Positions 46,936-57,642 of a DNA stretch of 64,000 nt are shown here, one piece after another. The notes beneath the pieces were generated by a model, which did no database searches, was not told where the DNA came from, and saw nothing but the letters and a program-made list of their open reading frames with translations. The DNA is from Blasia pusilla (lineage: Eukaryota; Marchantiophyta; Marchantiopsida; Blasiales). How positions within the stretch are numbered: the stretch's first letter is position 1; every line of letters starts with the position of its first letter. The DNA is taken from contig CM114272.1 of assembly GCA_050084515.1 (NCBI GenBank), forward strand, positions 12,214,001-12,278,000. The letters run 5' to 3'. Both the position numbers and the translations under genes were made by a program.

Positions 46936-47098
46936 GAGGGGTAGATGACTTGATCTTTGCATGATATGGATTACAGATGTGTGACTAACGATGGGGCAAC
47001 CTAGCACCCGGCCTTTTGATTCGTGCACCCAAGAAGGTGTATAGCATGTAGTAGATGTATAGGGCTACCTGCGAGTTAGAGGGACCTAACCGCCAGTT

Positions 47099-47108
47099 AG
47101 GGGGGTGA
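47099..47108 (+). promoter_or_regulatory. Polypurine tract candidate of element B
   Basis: AGGGGGGTGA immediately before the first A block (GTTGTGGTAC). No purine tract precedes block B at 47217. This places the start of the reverse-transcribed LTR at A, not at B. Confidence 0.6.
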
Positions 47109-47689
47109 GTTGTGGTACACTTGTATTTATGGATGCTCTCGTCTATGTTATGTATGTATGTGAGTATGGTATGTCAGCGATGTATGTTGTATGACGATGT
47201 GGATTCGCACGACAGTTGTCATGACCATACGGATTATGTCGTAGAGTATAGTGTGCTAGTAGAGGCCATACCTTATGTAGGGCATGTGTGTCAGGTAGAG
47301 ATGCGATTTCATACATAGGGTTGGGGGTTACTTAGTTGAGGGTGACTTTTCCAGTAGGGCCAGCTCTTAGGTTGGAGGATATAAGGTGGAGTGCACTCAA
47401 AGAAGAGTTAGTTCTTTGAGTTGAGCCTATTGCGTTGGGAGTTAGCCTTGGTAGTGAGTAGAGATCTTGGCTATGGTGTTTCCCGCAAGCTTTGACCTAG
47501 ATTCTCCCATCGTGGAGTGGGTTTGGCTCGATTGTATGTGATTCTATACGTGTTTTATGACAGTAGGTCTTTCACGGATTTCAGTTGTGGTACACTTTTG
47601 TTTGTGGATGCTCTCGTCTATGTTATGTATGTTTGTGAATATGGTATGTCAGCGATGTATGTTGTATGACGATGTGGATTCGCATGACA
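47109..47689 (+). repeat. Element B 3' terminal repeats in the order A-B-A
   Basis: A 47109-47216, B 47217-47583 and A again 47584-47689. The two A blocks are near-identical (GTTGTGGTACACTT ... GGATTCGCAYGACA). The first A-B joint reads CACGACA-GT-TGTCATG, a near-perfect inverted repeat. The B-A joint reads GGATTTCA-GTTGTGG, as expected if a U5 end were ligated to a U3 start. Confidence 0.88.
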
Positions 47690-48640
47690 CCTATGAAACA
47701 AACTCGAGTAAGGAAAACGGGTCTCATAGAGGCCAATGATGCTGCCAAGATGGGACCTCAACCACTCCCATGCCTCGGGAGGGGACGATGATGCATGAAG
47801 CACTTGTGAGCATCCATGGTCGACTGGAGGAACCACCCATCCAAATCTATCAAAGTCTGGATGTTTAGCCACTAAGTGATTTCGAATCAGGTTGAGGCAT
47901 GAACACCGCTCACCAAGAAGAGAACATGACCACCTCCATCAAACTCAAGAGACAATCCCCACTAGAATCCACCCCACAACCCCCATTCGAACTAACACTC
48001 ATTGTAATCGACTCTCTTTTCGTCCACGGTAATGCTCCCCCTAGGTTGAACTCTCATCTACCTTCCTCATCTATGACTTCTGACCCAACCCCCTCCCAAA
48101 ACAAACTAGAGGTAGTATCAAGGTACTAATAATATGGAAAGTGAATAGACAAAATCGGAAAAAAATTTGGATGGGAATAGAGGTCTATCTAAGGGTGGGG
48201 TAACGGAGAAAAACATGGGTCAAACATGAGCGAGAAGTATGCATGGCAAAAGGGAAAGGACGTAGAGAAAAAGGGATGGTGTGGATGAACAAAATAAATT
48301 ACCTTGGAAGCATTCATCACATGACAACGAGACAAAACAACAAAAGGGACCATAATACCTACTTGAGAAACCCTAATAAGATTAGGAATCTAAAAAATGG
48401 AATAAAATAAAAATTATTCATTATGAGACTGATGCCATGGATCAAAGCGTAGAGGGGATCGAGATATCCATTTTGATATATGACATGACCCATCTCCCTC
48501 CTCCCTCCCTTTGTGACATCCTCCTCTATGTCCCTTACGTTGTCGGTCCATGCCGCTCCGCCACCTCCATCACCTCTCCTATCACCAAAGCAGAACTCCA
48601 CAGGACCTTACAGGAAGTCTACATCCGATGATAGTCATTT
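47690..48640 (-). mobile_element. LINE 2, 5' part (right of the element B insertion)
   Basis: Starts with the second CCTA (47690-47693) and continues the LINE alignment: the KHPDFDRFGWVVPP block (47820-47870, minus), an N-terminal region whose zinc finger is partly deleted, and the 5' region to about 48640, matching 30235-31200 of LINE 1. Confidence 0.75.
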
Positions 48641-49078
48641 GAGGATTGGTTTTCAAATGGCAACATCCTAGAATTCACCACGTCACCCACGTGCCCTTTG
48701 GAGTAAGAGTATATGACGCGTGGCATATTGGGTGTTTGGGGGACCTGGCATTTAATAATGGAGTGTTTAAGGACCGTGTGTCACACGGGTCCTAACAAAT
48801 GTGGTTCACTAGTGTGGTGCTTTTCCAAGTGGAAGGTAAAAATGGCGGAGTGGAGTATTGGATGGGATGATGTATCTAGAACCGGGGTTACGTGAAGAGT
48901 TAGCCAGAAAAATTACCAAAAATCGGGGGATACATAGACTCTCCTTTGTATTTGTATCAAAATAGCAGGCTGGAATCAGGAAAATTCTGAAATTTACCAT
49001 TCTTTTATGTAGAGATGGGAACTGTACTAGTTGTCATGAAAAACTTCCCGGAACCTATTGTGTAAGGGATGTTGGGAA
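48641..49078. other. No gene recognised
   Basis: Mixed sequence between LINE pieces with short frames only. Confidence 0.4.
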
Positions 49079-49165
49079 CCCATCAGAAATGCAAAAGGGT
49101 GAGGCCACACCCGGCCGGGGTAAAAGAAAAAGGGAAGTTCCCCTAGGTAGAGGATGGTAGGGGAC
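49079..49165 (-). repeat. LINE 3' tail fragment
   Basis: ACCCATCAGAAATGCAAAAG and the following GGCCACAC, AGAAAAAGGG and TTCCCC segments align with the 3' terminal region of LINE 1 (27357-27450). Probably a severely 5'-truncated third insertion. Confidence 0.55.
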
Positions 49166-49399
49166 CATGGTTGGGGCGGTGACAAAAAGAATCACAAATA
49201 GTTTTAAGATAATAAGTTCTTTCCATAGAAATTTAACACAATATATGTGGAATGCTTTAAGGTGGCATGTTAGGAGATGGAAAACTAGTGGGACGGCCCC
49301 AAAAGATGGGATCTATACAATCCTAATAAGTTCACGATACGAACTTATGTGTTGAACTACACATTTCTTCTTGGTGTTGGCTCTGCTTTGTTGAGTACA

Positions 49400-49426
49400 C
49401 TAGTTAGCATGACCGTGCTACGCACG
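49400..49426 (-). other. Helitron 3' terminus: hairpin plus CTAG
   Basis: On the minus strand CGTGC-GTA-GCACG (49414-49426), a 5-bp stem with a 3-nt loop, is followed 10 nt later by CTAG (49400-49403) and a T in the flank. Helitrons end in a short hairpin about 10 nt before CTRR and insert between A and T. Confidence 0.75.
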
Positions 49427-49499
49427 ATTAGAGGTTTTTTTTGGAAAAAAAAAATATTCGAAAAAAAAAAACTAGAAAAAGGATATTTATTTATAAATT

Positions 49500-50254
49500 T
49501 TAGTTATATATAACATTATGTGTATAGAATTTTTTATTTCTATGAGTTGTGTCATAGGGTGCCATGATAGAAATAGCACTTCTTGTACCCGTTCTTGATA
49601 AAGCAACATATAATTGTCCATGAGAGAATACATGTGATGGTAGATATATTCCAACCTTTTGTAAAGTTTGACCTTGAGACTTATTAATAGTCATAGCAAA
49701 AGCTGGACGGATAGGAAATTGATATCCACGAAGATCAAATGGTAAGCCAGACTCAGACGCAATCAAAAGAATGCGTGGGATGAAAACTTGATATCCAATA
49801 TTTCTCCCTATAATGATCTCAGCATGTATGACATGTGGCATGAAGGCACGAATTACCAATCGTGTCCCATTTTCTTGTCCTTTTGCTCCATTCATGTTTC
49901 TTAATAACATGATTGGTGCTCCATTTTTTAACGATAGAAAATGTGGTGGTAGACCTGAAGGTAAGAACGTCTTGAGAAACTTTGTGGGATAAATATGAGA
50001 CATACCCTCATTAGAGACAGAATGTGCAGTACGATAAATATACTCCTACAAATGCCATATGATTGTATGTAAATATGTTTTCATAAGCTCTGTATCATTG
50101 TCATGAAGAATAGAAAGTTCAATGGAAGGAGTGGAAACGAAAATATTTACCTCTCCATGGAATCAAGACATGACTTATGTATTGATATGATCCACATCTC
50201 TATTTATCAGTGTTAAAATAGTTGTATCCCTCAAGAAGTTGATGTTATGAAATT
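49500..50254 (-). pseudogene. Helitron Pif1-like helicase, C-terminal part
   Basis: Minus-strand frame with NRDVDHIN and FHGEV upstream (with a stop), then ORF 50003-49500: LPPHFLSLKNGAPIMLLRN, NGTRLVI, FAMTINKSQGQTL (helicase motif V) and HGQLYVALSR (motif VI). These are the last motifs of the Pif1-family helicase of Helitrons. About 60-80 residues expected between KNMRL (57643) and this part are missing, so the copy C junction also removed Helitron sequence. Confidence 0.88.
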
Positions 50255-50727
50255 TGTCGTGCGAATCCACATCGTCATACAACATACATCGCTAACATAC
50301 CATACTCACCTACATACATAACATAGACGAGAGTATCCACAAACACAAGTGTACCACAACTGAAATCCGTGAAAGACCTACTGTCGTAAAACACGTATAG
50401 AATCACATACAATTGAGCCAAACCTACTCCACGATGGGAGAATCCACGTCGAAGCTTGCGGGAACCACCATAGCCAAGAGCTCTACTCACTACCAAGGCT
50501 AACTCCCAACGCAACAGGCTCAACTCAAAGAACTAACTGTTCTTTGAGTGCACTCCACACTATATCCTCCAACCTAAGAGCGGGCCCCTCTTTGGAAAAG
50601 TCACCCGAATCGAGTAACCCCCAACCCTATGTATGAAACCGCATCTCTACCTAGACACTACGGCCCTACATAAGGTATGGCCTCTACTAGCACACTATAC
50701 TCTACGACATAATCCGTATGGTCATGA
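50255..50727 (-). repeat. Copy C 3' terminal B-A block
   Basis: Block A 50255-50360 and block B 50361-50727. The order at the terminus is B then A, as in copy B. The B-A joint is GGATTTCA-GTTGTGG in element orientation. The upstream A is lost in a deletion that fuses integrase (VLMLEGG) directly to the start of B. Confidence 0.85.
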
Positions 50728-53002
50728 AAACCCTCCAACATGAGAACTCTAGAAGCTAACACCTTGCACACTCATAAAATAGCGCGGCCTGCCGTCACAT
50801 CCAACATTGTCGATGCAATCTGCTGCAAATAGACATAGTCTCCCACATGGAACCTACGAATCGATGGTCGATAACCTCCATCCCAAATGGTTGCATATTG
50901 CAACGTATCCCTGTGTTGAGCAATGGCAAGATTCTCAAAGGCTGTTGGCATAACTCTCCGAAAGAGCTCTTCTCGCTGAGAACACACTCTCATCCACATC
51001 TGTGGGTCATCAAGGTTCACCACCTCACTAGACTCCCAAAGAATTGCTGCTGGCAAGTCTAGATCTCGGCCGTATAACAAAAAATAAGGTGAGAAGGAAG
51101 CCAAGGATGCTTGGCGTCTGAACCTATATCCCATGGCTAACCATGGAAATTGAATATCCCAATCTCCAAGATGCCCCTTCTGTACTTGCGCAATGCCCTC
51201 TTCACCGTCTGAACCACACGCTCAGCCAAACCATCCGCCTTTGGATGATCTCGAGACGTGGTCCGATGATCAATCAACGCCTTGTCACACAAGACTTGAA
51301 ACTCACCCTAAAACTCCGTACCCTGGTTGGTGAGCACCTCAACTGGTGCACCAAAATGACTAAGCACTCTATCAAGAAATGCATACGCGATTCCCTCACT
51401 TGCCTTGTCAGGTAATGCCACCAACTCAATCCACTTGGAGAAGTTCTCCACCATCACCAACACATATCGATGATGTCGTACAGTCAACGGTAACGGTCCC
51501 GCAAAGTCCACACTCAAACGGTAACCCAACCCCATAATAGGCAAGGGGTGTAAGTGTGGTGTAGGGGCATTGAATGATGCCCTCACCCGATCACAAACCA
51601 TACAACATGACACCAACTGCTGCACCTGAGTATGCATGCCACACCATCAATACTGACCAAGGAGTAAGCTATACGTACGCTTTACCCCAAAATGTCCCAA
51701 CTCCTCATGGGCATGTCGCACAATGCGATCTCTCTGAGCCAAATACGGCACCACTCGTACTCTACCATCCTCCCATACACAAAGAATATGTGTTCCCTCC
51801 AATCGATACCTCCTAACACGTTGAAGAATACGATCTCGCTCCTTAGCACTCACTATGCCTGGCACCATTCTACTCCAATCACTGTGTAACTCAAATGGGC
51901 GCCCTTTGATAGGTCTCCTCAAGATAGGCGCCGCCACCAACTGGGCCTTGAGCTCCACAAAAGCTCTCTCCTGATCATCTCCCCAATGCCACTCCTGATC
52001 TGATTTCAACAATTGGTTCAAAGGCTTTGCCGTAGCACTAAATCCCTTCACATACCTTAGATAGTAGTTTGCCAATCCCATGAATGCCCGAACTCTACTT
52101 ACATCTACCGGACGAGGAATAAGTGCAATAGCCTCCACCTTTGCTTGCTAAACTCCCAAACCACCTGGATAGATCACATGACCCAAGAACTCAACATCCT
52201 CATGGAAGAACTTACACTTTCCTGGATGCAAACGTAGACCATGAGCTTTCAATCGCTCAAACACCATCTGCAAATGTATTTGATGCTCCTCCACCGTGTT
52301 ACTGAACACCAAGATATCATCAATGTAACTCCAAACAAAATCCAACCCTGCTAGGATCTTGTCCATCACTCTCTGAAACTCGGCAGGTGCATTCTTCAAC
52401 CCAAAGGGTAAGAATTTCCACTGGTACAAACAATCCTTGCCATGAGAGTTGACACCCCAAAATGCTGTCTTGGCCTTGTTACTCTCTCGAATCGGCAACT
52501 GATGGTATCCTGCCCGAAGATCCAAAGTATTGAAAATCTTTGCCTGTCCCACCATATCAAAGATCTCCTCAGGTGTAGGCATGGCATACCTATCGGCCTT
52601 GGTCTGCCGATTGATAGGACGGTAATCTCCATACATCCGCCCATCTATGTAGTTGCCATGCACATCCTTTTTAGCAGGCATGACAGTGGCTGATGCATAC
52701 TCTCCATGCGACAACTCCACTAATCCAGCCTCCAAAAGGTCCAACGTCCTACTCTGAATCAGGTCCCTCTCCATATCACTATATCGGTAGGGACGACAAA
52801 AGATTGGCATATCACTAGCCAAATCAATCCGTATACCGGGTCCAACCAAAGCACTCAACTCCTTCATGCTAAAGGCAAAACAACTCCTATAAGCACGCAG
52901 GAACTGTGTCAAGCATCGTTTCTCACCCCCTGTAAGCTTGGGCCCAAGTAATGGCTCCCAAGTCTCCTCGACCGGCACACTAGAGGGAGAGGACGACGCC
53001 AT
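50728..53002 (-). pseudogene. Copy C reverse transcriptase and integrase, RNase H and PHD deleted
   Basis: RT is an open 284-codon frame, 53002-52148: FCRPYRYSDMERDLI, YGDYRPINRQTKAD, NTLDLRAGYHQLPIR, YQWKFLPFGLKNAPAEFQRV, SYIDDILVFS, then a stop after GGLGV. 52138-51647: RT connection (SRVRAFMGLANYYLRYVKGF) fused in frame from HSDWSR to PGIVSAKERDRIL, deleting the RNase H core, then the HHCC domain (HAHEELGHFGVKRTYSL). 51637-50772: CMVCDRV, the core with DFAGPLPL and LTNQGTEF (second catalytic Asp changed to Asn), and the tail VGDYVYLQQI. The PHD finger is missing. Confidence 0.9.
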
Positions 53003-53011
53003 TGGCTGCTA
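53003..53011 (-). other. Leaky-stop motif UAG-CAG-CCA between methyltransferase and RT (copy C)
   Basis: On the minus strand TAG (53009-53011), CAG, CCA, then the RT ATG at 53002. Identical in position and context to copy B, although the preceding codons differ (CCG versus TCC). Confidence 0.75.
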
Positions 53012-54495
53012 CGGAACCCCCTCACAAGATGGTACACCCTTAGCTACACCATCATCTGAGCAAATAATTCCTCCACCAGCATGAGCAACCAACTCCACAT
53101 GCCCAGCCATTACATCTCATTTACTCCAAGGATGCAAAATACTACTCTCCTCGCCGTGAGCCGATGCCTCTACCGTCCCGGTAGCCATCGAGCTCATCAC
53201 AAGGAGTGGAAGACCCACAGACATAGTCCGAAGCCGACGCTGCTCGGCCATACCAAGACTCAAAATCCAGGTCAAACAATTCAGGTTCATGGCCTGACCC
53301 AACACATGACGTCGTGAAGCTTCAGAAATGGAAGCAATCGCTGTCACACCAGTAGCAAATCCCATCGCACGCTCTCTCTCATCAGCGTTAGGCTCCACCA
53401 ACTGTCGCACATGAGAATCCCATACAAGCCTGAGACCACCTTCCCTGTAGGCATGTGACGAGGGAAAACTCACAAATGTGGGTAGTGCCATCCTAGGCTG
53501 GCCCACATGGTTCACCACTGCCATGGGTGACCGATCAATAACCCTCACCACCTAAGAAAGTCGCCCAGTATCAAGATACTATCCACTATAACGCAAGGAT
53601 CCCACTGCACTGCATCATATGCTCGACATAGAACCTCCCTAGGCAACAAGTTTGTCCACCACAAGCATGGACGATGTGCACGCGAGCCAACTCGCGCTGC
53701 ATCCAACAACACCGCTGGTCCAATCCAAGACCGCACCTCATGAACACTCGCCATCATCCGGGTCCGAGTGTCACCCAACAATGGAACGTTCTCCAGAACG
53801 TAAGCTGGAGCATGTGCGTGATGAACCTGAAGACGTCGTAACACCCATAACATCTCCCAAAACAATCGAGACCTAGGGTCGTGTAATCCCTCACCACGAC
53901 CAGCACATGTATGACCCTGACATGGCCATCTAGCAATCTCCAAATCCACAGGACCAACCTTCTCAAGGTCCTTTGCCCCCAACAATGCAATGTGTGATGG
54001 CAAAGCACGCTAGTAGCCACAAATAGCTGATGGCGGCAACAACTCAGGATATCTCCGCATGAACCGACCAATATGTCGGGATGAGACTCTTTGGGCCGTC
54101 TCATCTTGCTCTACATACACGTATCTCCGCATAAGAATACCGGCCTGCAACAGTGCAGCCAAACGAGTGCTAATCCCACCAAAGAGATTGAACACACAAA
54201 TGCCCTCCGGCGGATACTGCCATGCAATAGGTGTAGTATCCAAAGGGGATAACCCAACTGGACCAGAAGTAGGAGTCCGCCGTGGGGCCTCCTCTTCCTC
54301 GTGAGGTATAACAGCCTCACACCAAGCCTCCTGCACTAGGCGATCAGCCTCCTGCCGTAGTGCACCGCCTGAACTCCAAAGTGGCACATCCAACGATGAG
54401 GATGCCACTGCTGCAAAACTAGGGACCTCCTCTACCTCCTCATGCACAAGAGAATCCATAGCATAAAGGTCTCCTCCAAAAAGTCTCCTGGCCAA
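53012..54495 (-). pseudogene. Copy C DNMT3-like DNA cytosine-5 methyltransferase
   Basis: ATG at 54495 (MARRLFGGDLYAMDSLVHEE). Motif I reads VFNLFGGISTRLAA, with the usual Asp changed to Asn; YVYVEQDE; motif IV RWPCQGHTCAGRG with the Cys codon at 53920-53922 and the preceding Gly changed to Arg; motif VI YVLENVP; motif VIII GSRAHRPCLWWTNLLP; motif X ERERAMGFATGVTAI, RRHVLGQAMNLNCL. A stop near 54008 and a frameshift near 53550 break it. Upstream the frame is open for a short distance before the ATG, overlapping the protease frame at -1. Confidence 0.88.
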
Positions 54496-54559
54496 GTGAC
54501 TACTCCACTAAAACCATCCACGCATGCTAACACCGTTGGGGAAGACCCTCCTAGTCGAG

Positions 54560-55319
54560 CCCCATAAATAAATCTCACAAGAACCTGGCTCATACGTCCA
54601 TCCCCGGACTACCAACCAGGTCTATAAGACGCTGTCTCAGTCCAGTAGTCCATCTGAAAACCCATCGGGTACAATACTGCTCCTCCAACTAGTACATCAT
54701 GCGACTAGGCTGTTGTGACCACTGCAGGTACTCCCAACCTGGAGCTATGAGTCGCATGATCTGGTCTCAACTGTACAGAAAACTTCTCCCCTGTCATGAA
54801 TTGAGACCTATCATTGGCTCCTCTAAGTGATGTTTGAATCAGGAATGGGTTAGGCTCAAGCTCTGACCTCCGAATACCCAAACCAATACATGCCGCCTTT
54901 CCCAACATCAAAGGTTGGGCACCAGAGTCTAACAAGACTCTATCTGGTCTATACACCTGTCATGTAGGACTCACCAATCGGAATATCCCACTCCAGTTGT
55001 CCAACATACATACACCAGGTGTAAGCCTCTCACGATCAATGGCTGGCCCGGCTGGTAATGCATCCATCTTTGCCGATGCTGCCTGCCAAGTAGCATTGGT
55101 ACTCAATGCTACACTTGACATAGAGGGTTGCTTCACCGCAACACCCTCATCCACCTCAGCACGTGTAGCAGTAACACTCCCACGTTCACACAACGTGGCT
55201 GCTAGCTGAAATACAAGAGCTAAGTCAACTCCTAAGGACATCAACTCAGAGGCTGAAAACAATGGGGATCCATCCCAACACTGAAGTTGCCATCCGCAAT
55301 ATTGCACTGGATGCTGCAT
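54560..55319 (-). pseudogene. Copy C Gag-protease linker and aspartic protease
   Basis: 55319-54960 is the linker (SPLFSASELMSLGVD, STNATWQAASAKMD) and 54956-54705 the retropepsin (LLDSGAQPLMLGKAA, SLRGAND, QLRPDHATHSSRLG), in frame apart from a TGA after LVSPT. A stop near 54705 precedes the VLVGGAVLYPMGF-type strand, which follows in frame. Confidence 0.85.
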
Positions 55320-55374
55320 CCGTGTCTACTAGACGCCATGTAGATGCCTCAGTCCCCACTTTAGGCTCAATAGG

Positions 55375-56898
55375 CTACCCTAAAGTGGCTCCTCTCATAA
55401 CTATAGATGATGCCTCAACCTGTGCTACACTCGCCATACTAGAGAGATAATCCCCTCCATAAGAGGTGGAAGCCCCTGCTCTCGAACTTGCTCTATGCTG
55501 GATACCAGCCATAGTAGCCAACCTCTGCTCCAATTGCTCAATCCTGGCAGCCATAGCTGCCTCTATCGTTGTGGTAGGGGTAGCTACCGTAGGCTCTCCA
55601 ACCGCTGGTCCACCTCTACCATCCCTACCACCTCGGCCTCTTGGATCACCATGGCCGCGGCCTGATCTCAACTCTGGATGAAGATCAAAGCAATGCTCTC
55701 GAGGATGACCTAGTCTCCCACAATGATCACACAGAGTTGGGACTGATTGAGGCCCATCCTCTTGGGGACAAAACCTCCTAACATGATCACCTCCACATGT
55801 CCAACATGACTGTCCTTGCTGCAGGGCCGCAAATGAAGGCAATGGTCTCTGCACAAGTGTCCCTCTAGGACCTGACTGAGGTCGTGTGTACCCCCCACGA
55901 CTCCCACTACTATTACCACCACCACTACTACGAGACTGTGAGGTGGACTGCTGAACACAAGAAGTAGTAGTTGTATCCCTACTGAATGCGGATGTCATCA
56001 CTCTCTCCTCCACCATATTAAGCTCAATCTTCTCAAATAGAGCAAACACATGGGCCAATGTGGGTGAATCATCACTCATAAGAGTAGCATCACATACCCT
56101 ACGACGTAACTCTCTGTCCAAGATCCCATACCAAAATTGGACTGCTTGAGCCTCACTCACACCCTGGGTAATTGAAATCAAGCGTCGCATATGAGTGTAT
56201 GCCTCACGAAGACTCTCACCAGTCTTTCGCTCAAATTCTTGAAGACTCCTCAACTTCTCTGTCTTCACTCCCTGATAGTTCTTCTTCAACCTCTTGAAGA
56301 ACTCTGCAACCGGGCTGAACGATGGTGGGGCACTAGTACCTCCACTAGTACCCCCACTCTGGCTCATACTCGTACCACTCAACGTCGGGCTGGTTGGCAC
56401 AGTAGGAGCACTACTACCAATACCACCATGGGTGATAGACACATAGCCTGGGGACCAATATTGTCTCCACGCCTCAATCTCAGCAACATGGTCCCTCCTA
56501 AACTCATGGTTATCATCCATGGGTGGTCCCTCCAAGTGCTGAAACAACCCCTTCAAAGCCAAGAAGGGTGTAAACAACATGGCGTTCCGCAACATCTGCA
56601 TATCACACCACATATCAAACTCCTGAATGAAGTCCTCCAACTCAATGGTGCCCACTGCACCCGAGTATTGTCGTGGGCCCGTCATGGCCCCATATATCCC
56701 GTCCATGTCCCAAATCAATGGAGTTGCAACACTCGATAACAACGTAGAAGACTCGATGTTTGGAACACCCTCGTCCTCCTCCTCATCAACCGTCGGAAGT
56801 GGAAAAGGTAGCCGATACCTCAATCCACTCCGTGTAAAACCACCACTGTCCGCATCACGGTCCCCAGCCAGACCACCAGACAGCTCCGTGATGACCAA
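55375..56898 (-). CDS. Copy C Gag, intact open frame
   Basis: 507 codons from MVITELSGGL, the only uninterrupted Gag here. Residues 1-110 include an acidic DEEEDEG stretch and GTIELEDFIQEFDMWC. About 150-195: a short SGGTSGGTS linker, with fewer repeats than in B and A1. About 195-290: the Gag helical block (FFKRLKKNYQGVKTEKLRSL, FWYGILDRELRRRV). About 370-410: zinc knuckles CWTCGGDHVRRFC and CDHCGRLGHPREHC, both Cys-Cys-His-Cys. Then a Gly/Arg-rich RNA-binding stretch and a short coiled coil RIEQLEQRLATM. It would assemble particles and bind the element RNA. A deletion near 55375 removes the link to protease, so no Gag-Pol fusion could form from this copy. Confidence 0.92.
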   Translation of the reverse strand: MVITELSGGLAGDRDADSGGFTRSGLRYRLPFPLPTVDEEEDEGVPNIESSTLLSSVATPLIWDMDGIYGAMTGPRQYSGAVGTIELEDFIQEFDMWCDMQMLRNAMLFTPFLALKGLFQHLEGPPMDDNHEFRRDHVAEIEAWRQYWSPGYVSITHGGIGSSAPTVPTSPTLSGTSMSQSGGTSGGTSAPPSFSPVAEFFKRLKKNYQGVKTEKLRSLQEFERKTGESLREAYTHMRRLISITQGVSEAQAVQFWYGILDRELRRRVCDATLMSDDSPTLAHVFALFEKIELNMVEERVMTSAFSRDTTTTSCVQQSTSQSRSSGGGNSSGSRGGYTRPQSGPRGTLVQRPLPSFAALQQGQSCWTCGGDHVRRFCPQEDGPQSVPTLCDHCGRLGHPREHCFDLHPELRSGRGHGDPRGRGGRDGRGGPAVGEPTVATPTTTIEAAMAARIEQLEQRLATMAGIQHRASSRAGASTSYGGDYLSSMASVAQVEASSIVMRGATLG

Positions 56899-57642
56899 CG
56901 CCGATGCCGCACCACCACCAAATCACCACCACTAAGTAACCAAGTGACGTCGATGTCGCTGTACTATTCTAGCTCCACTAGCTGTGGGTGTGGGCAACCT
57001 AACCTGTCATCCCCACAAGAAGCCTCCCACGGTCTACTGGTCATCACTCCAGCCTCACTACCGGTAGCACATAGGAGTAAAACTACTGTTGAAATCAGCG
57101 TGAACCTTAACAATGGGCGTGCAAGCAAGAAGCAACGATGGAGGGATCCAAACACAGGAAGTCCAACGACAACCCTCCAATTGCAAATGGAAATCAAGGT
57201 AACACAATCCACCAAACGTGACGCCCCCTGAATCCACAAAACCCACCACACAATTCTAACGCAATAGCTACTCCGCTGATGGTCGATGACGTGCTAGTCG
57301 CACTCGGAGCACCTGTAAATATCACTTGCATGGAGAGGCCACACCGTACTATGCGCTAGAGGTCCATCAACCGAAAACCCGAGATGCATAAAGCGCCTAA
57401 CACATCTCTAAATAGCACCAAATGAGCTACACCAGTGTGTACACTGGCATAGTTAAGAACTCAGCAGTTAAGCGTCTTCCAGGAAGAATAGCCCAAAGAT
57501 GGGTGACCAATTATGCAACACTCAGCTCACAAATCCTGCAAAAACTGCCTCACACCAAAGCAAGCAAGCTTGCTTGCTTGCTCCTTACTCCGCCTCTCAC
57601 GCCCACTCGTCCCGAGCTACCACAAGTTGCCTCGAAGCCTCA
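56899..57642 (-). other. Copy C partial leader
   Basis: Non-coding; aligns with the Gag-proximal half of the A1 and B leaders, including the palindrome at 57559-57578. It ends abruptly at 57642 next to Helitron helicase codons. Confidence 0.75.

Larger units (their letters stand above)
38269..47689 (+). mobile_element. Copy B: methyltransferase/PHD Ty3-gypsy retrotransposon with both ends
   Basis: 9421 bp inserted in LINE 2, bounded by TGTCATG and CATGACA (a 7-bp inverted repeat) and flanked by the 4-bp duplication CCTA. Order on the plus strand: block B (5' LTR), leader, Gag, protease, methyltransferase, leaky stop, RT, RNase H, partial integrase, PHD finger, polypurine tract and A-B-A repeats. 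Numerous stops, at least some of the CAG-to-TAG kind, and deletions in integrase make it non-autonomous. It is the only copy in the window with both termini. Confidence 0.93.
50255..57642 (-). mobile_element. Copy C: methyltransferase/PHD Ty3-gypsy retrotransposon, 5' truncated and internally deleted
   Basis: Minus-strand order: partial leader (57642-56899), Gag (intact), protease, methyltransferase, leaky stop, RT, a joint that removes RNase H, integrase, then a deletion of the PHD finger and 3'UTR, and the terminal B-A block ending TGTCGTGCG at 50255. No 5' LTR is present: the leader stops at 57642 in Helitron sequence after a GCCTCA shared by both. Closest to copies A1 and B. Confidence 0.9.

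Noticed and set aside
47109-47689. DIRS/PAT-type tyrosine-recombinase element, given the split repeats
   Set aside because: Pol ends in a DDE integrase (DFAGP, TDQGTEF, E in DHPEADGLAE) and a target duplication is present; no tyrosine recombinase was seen.
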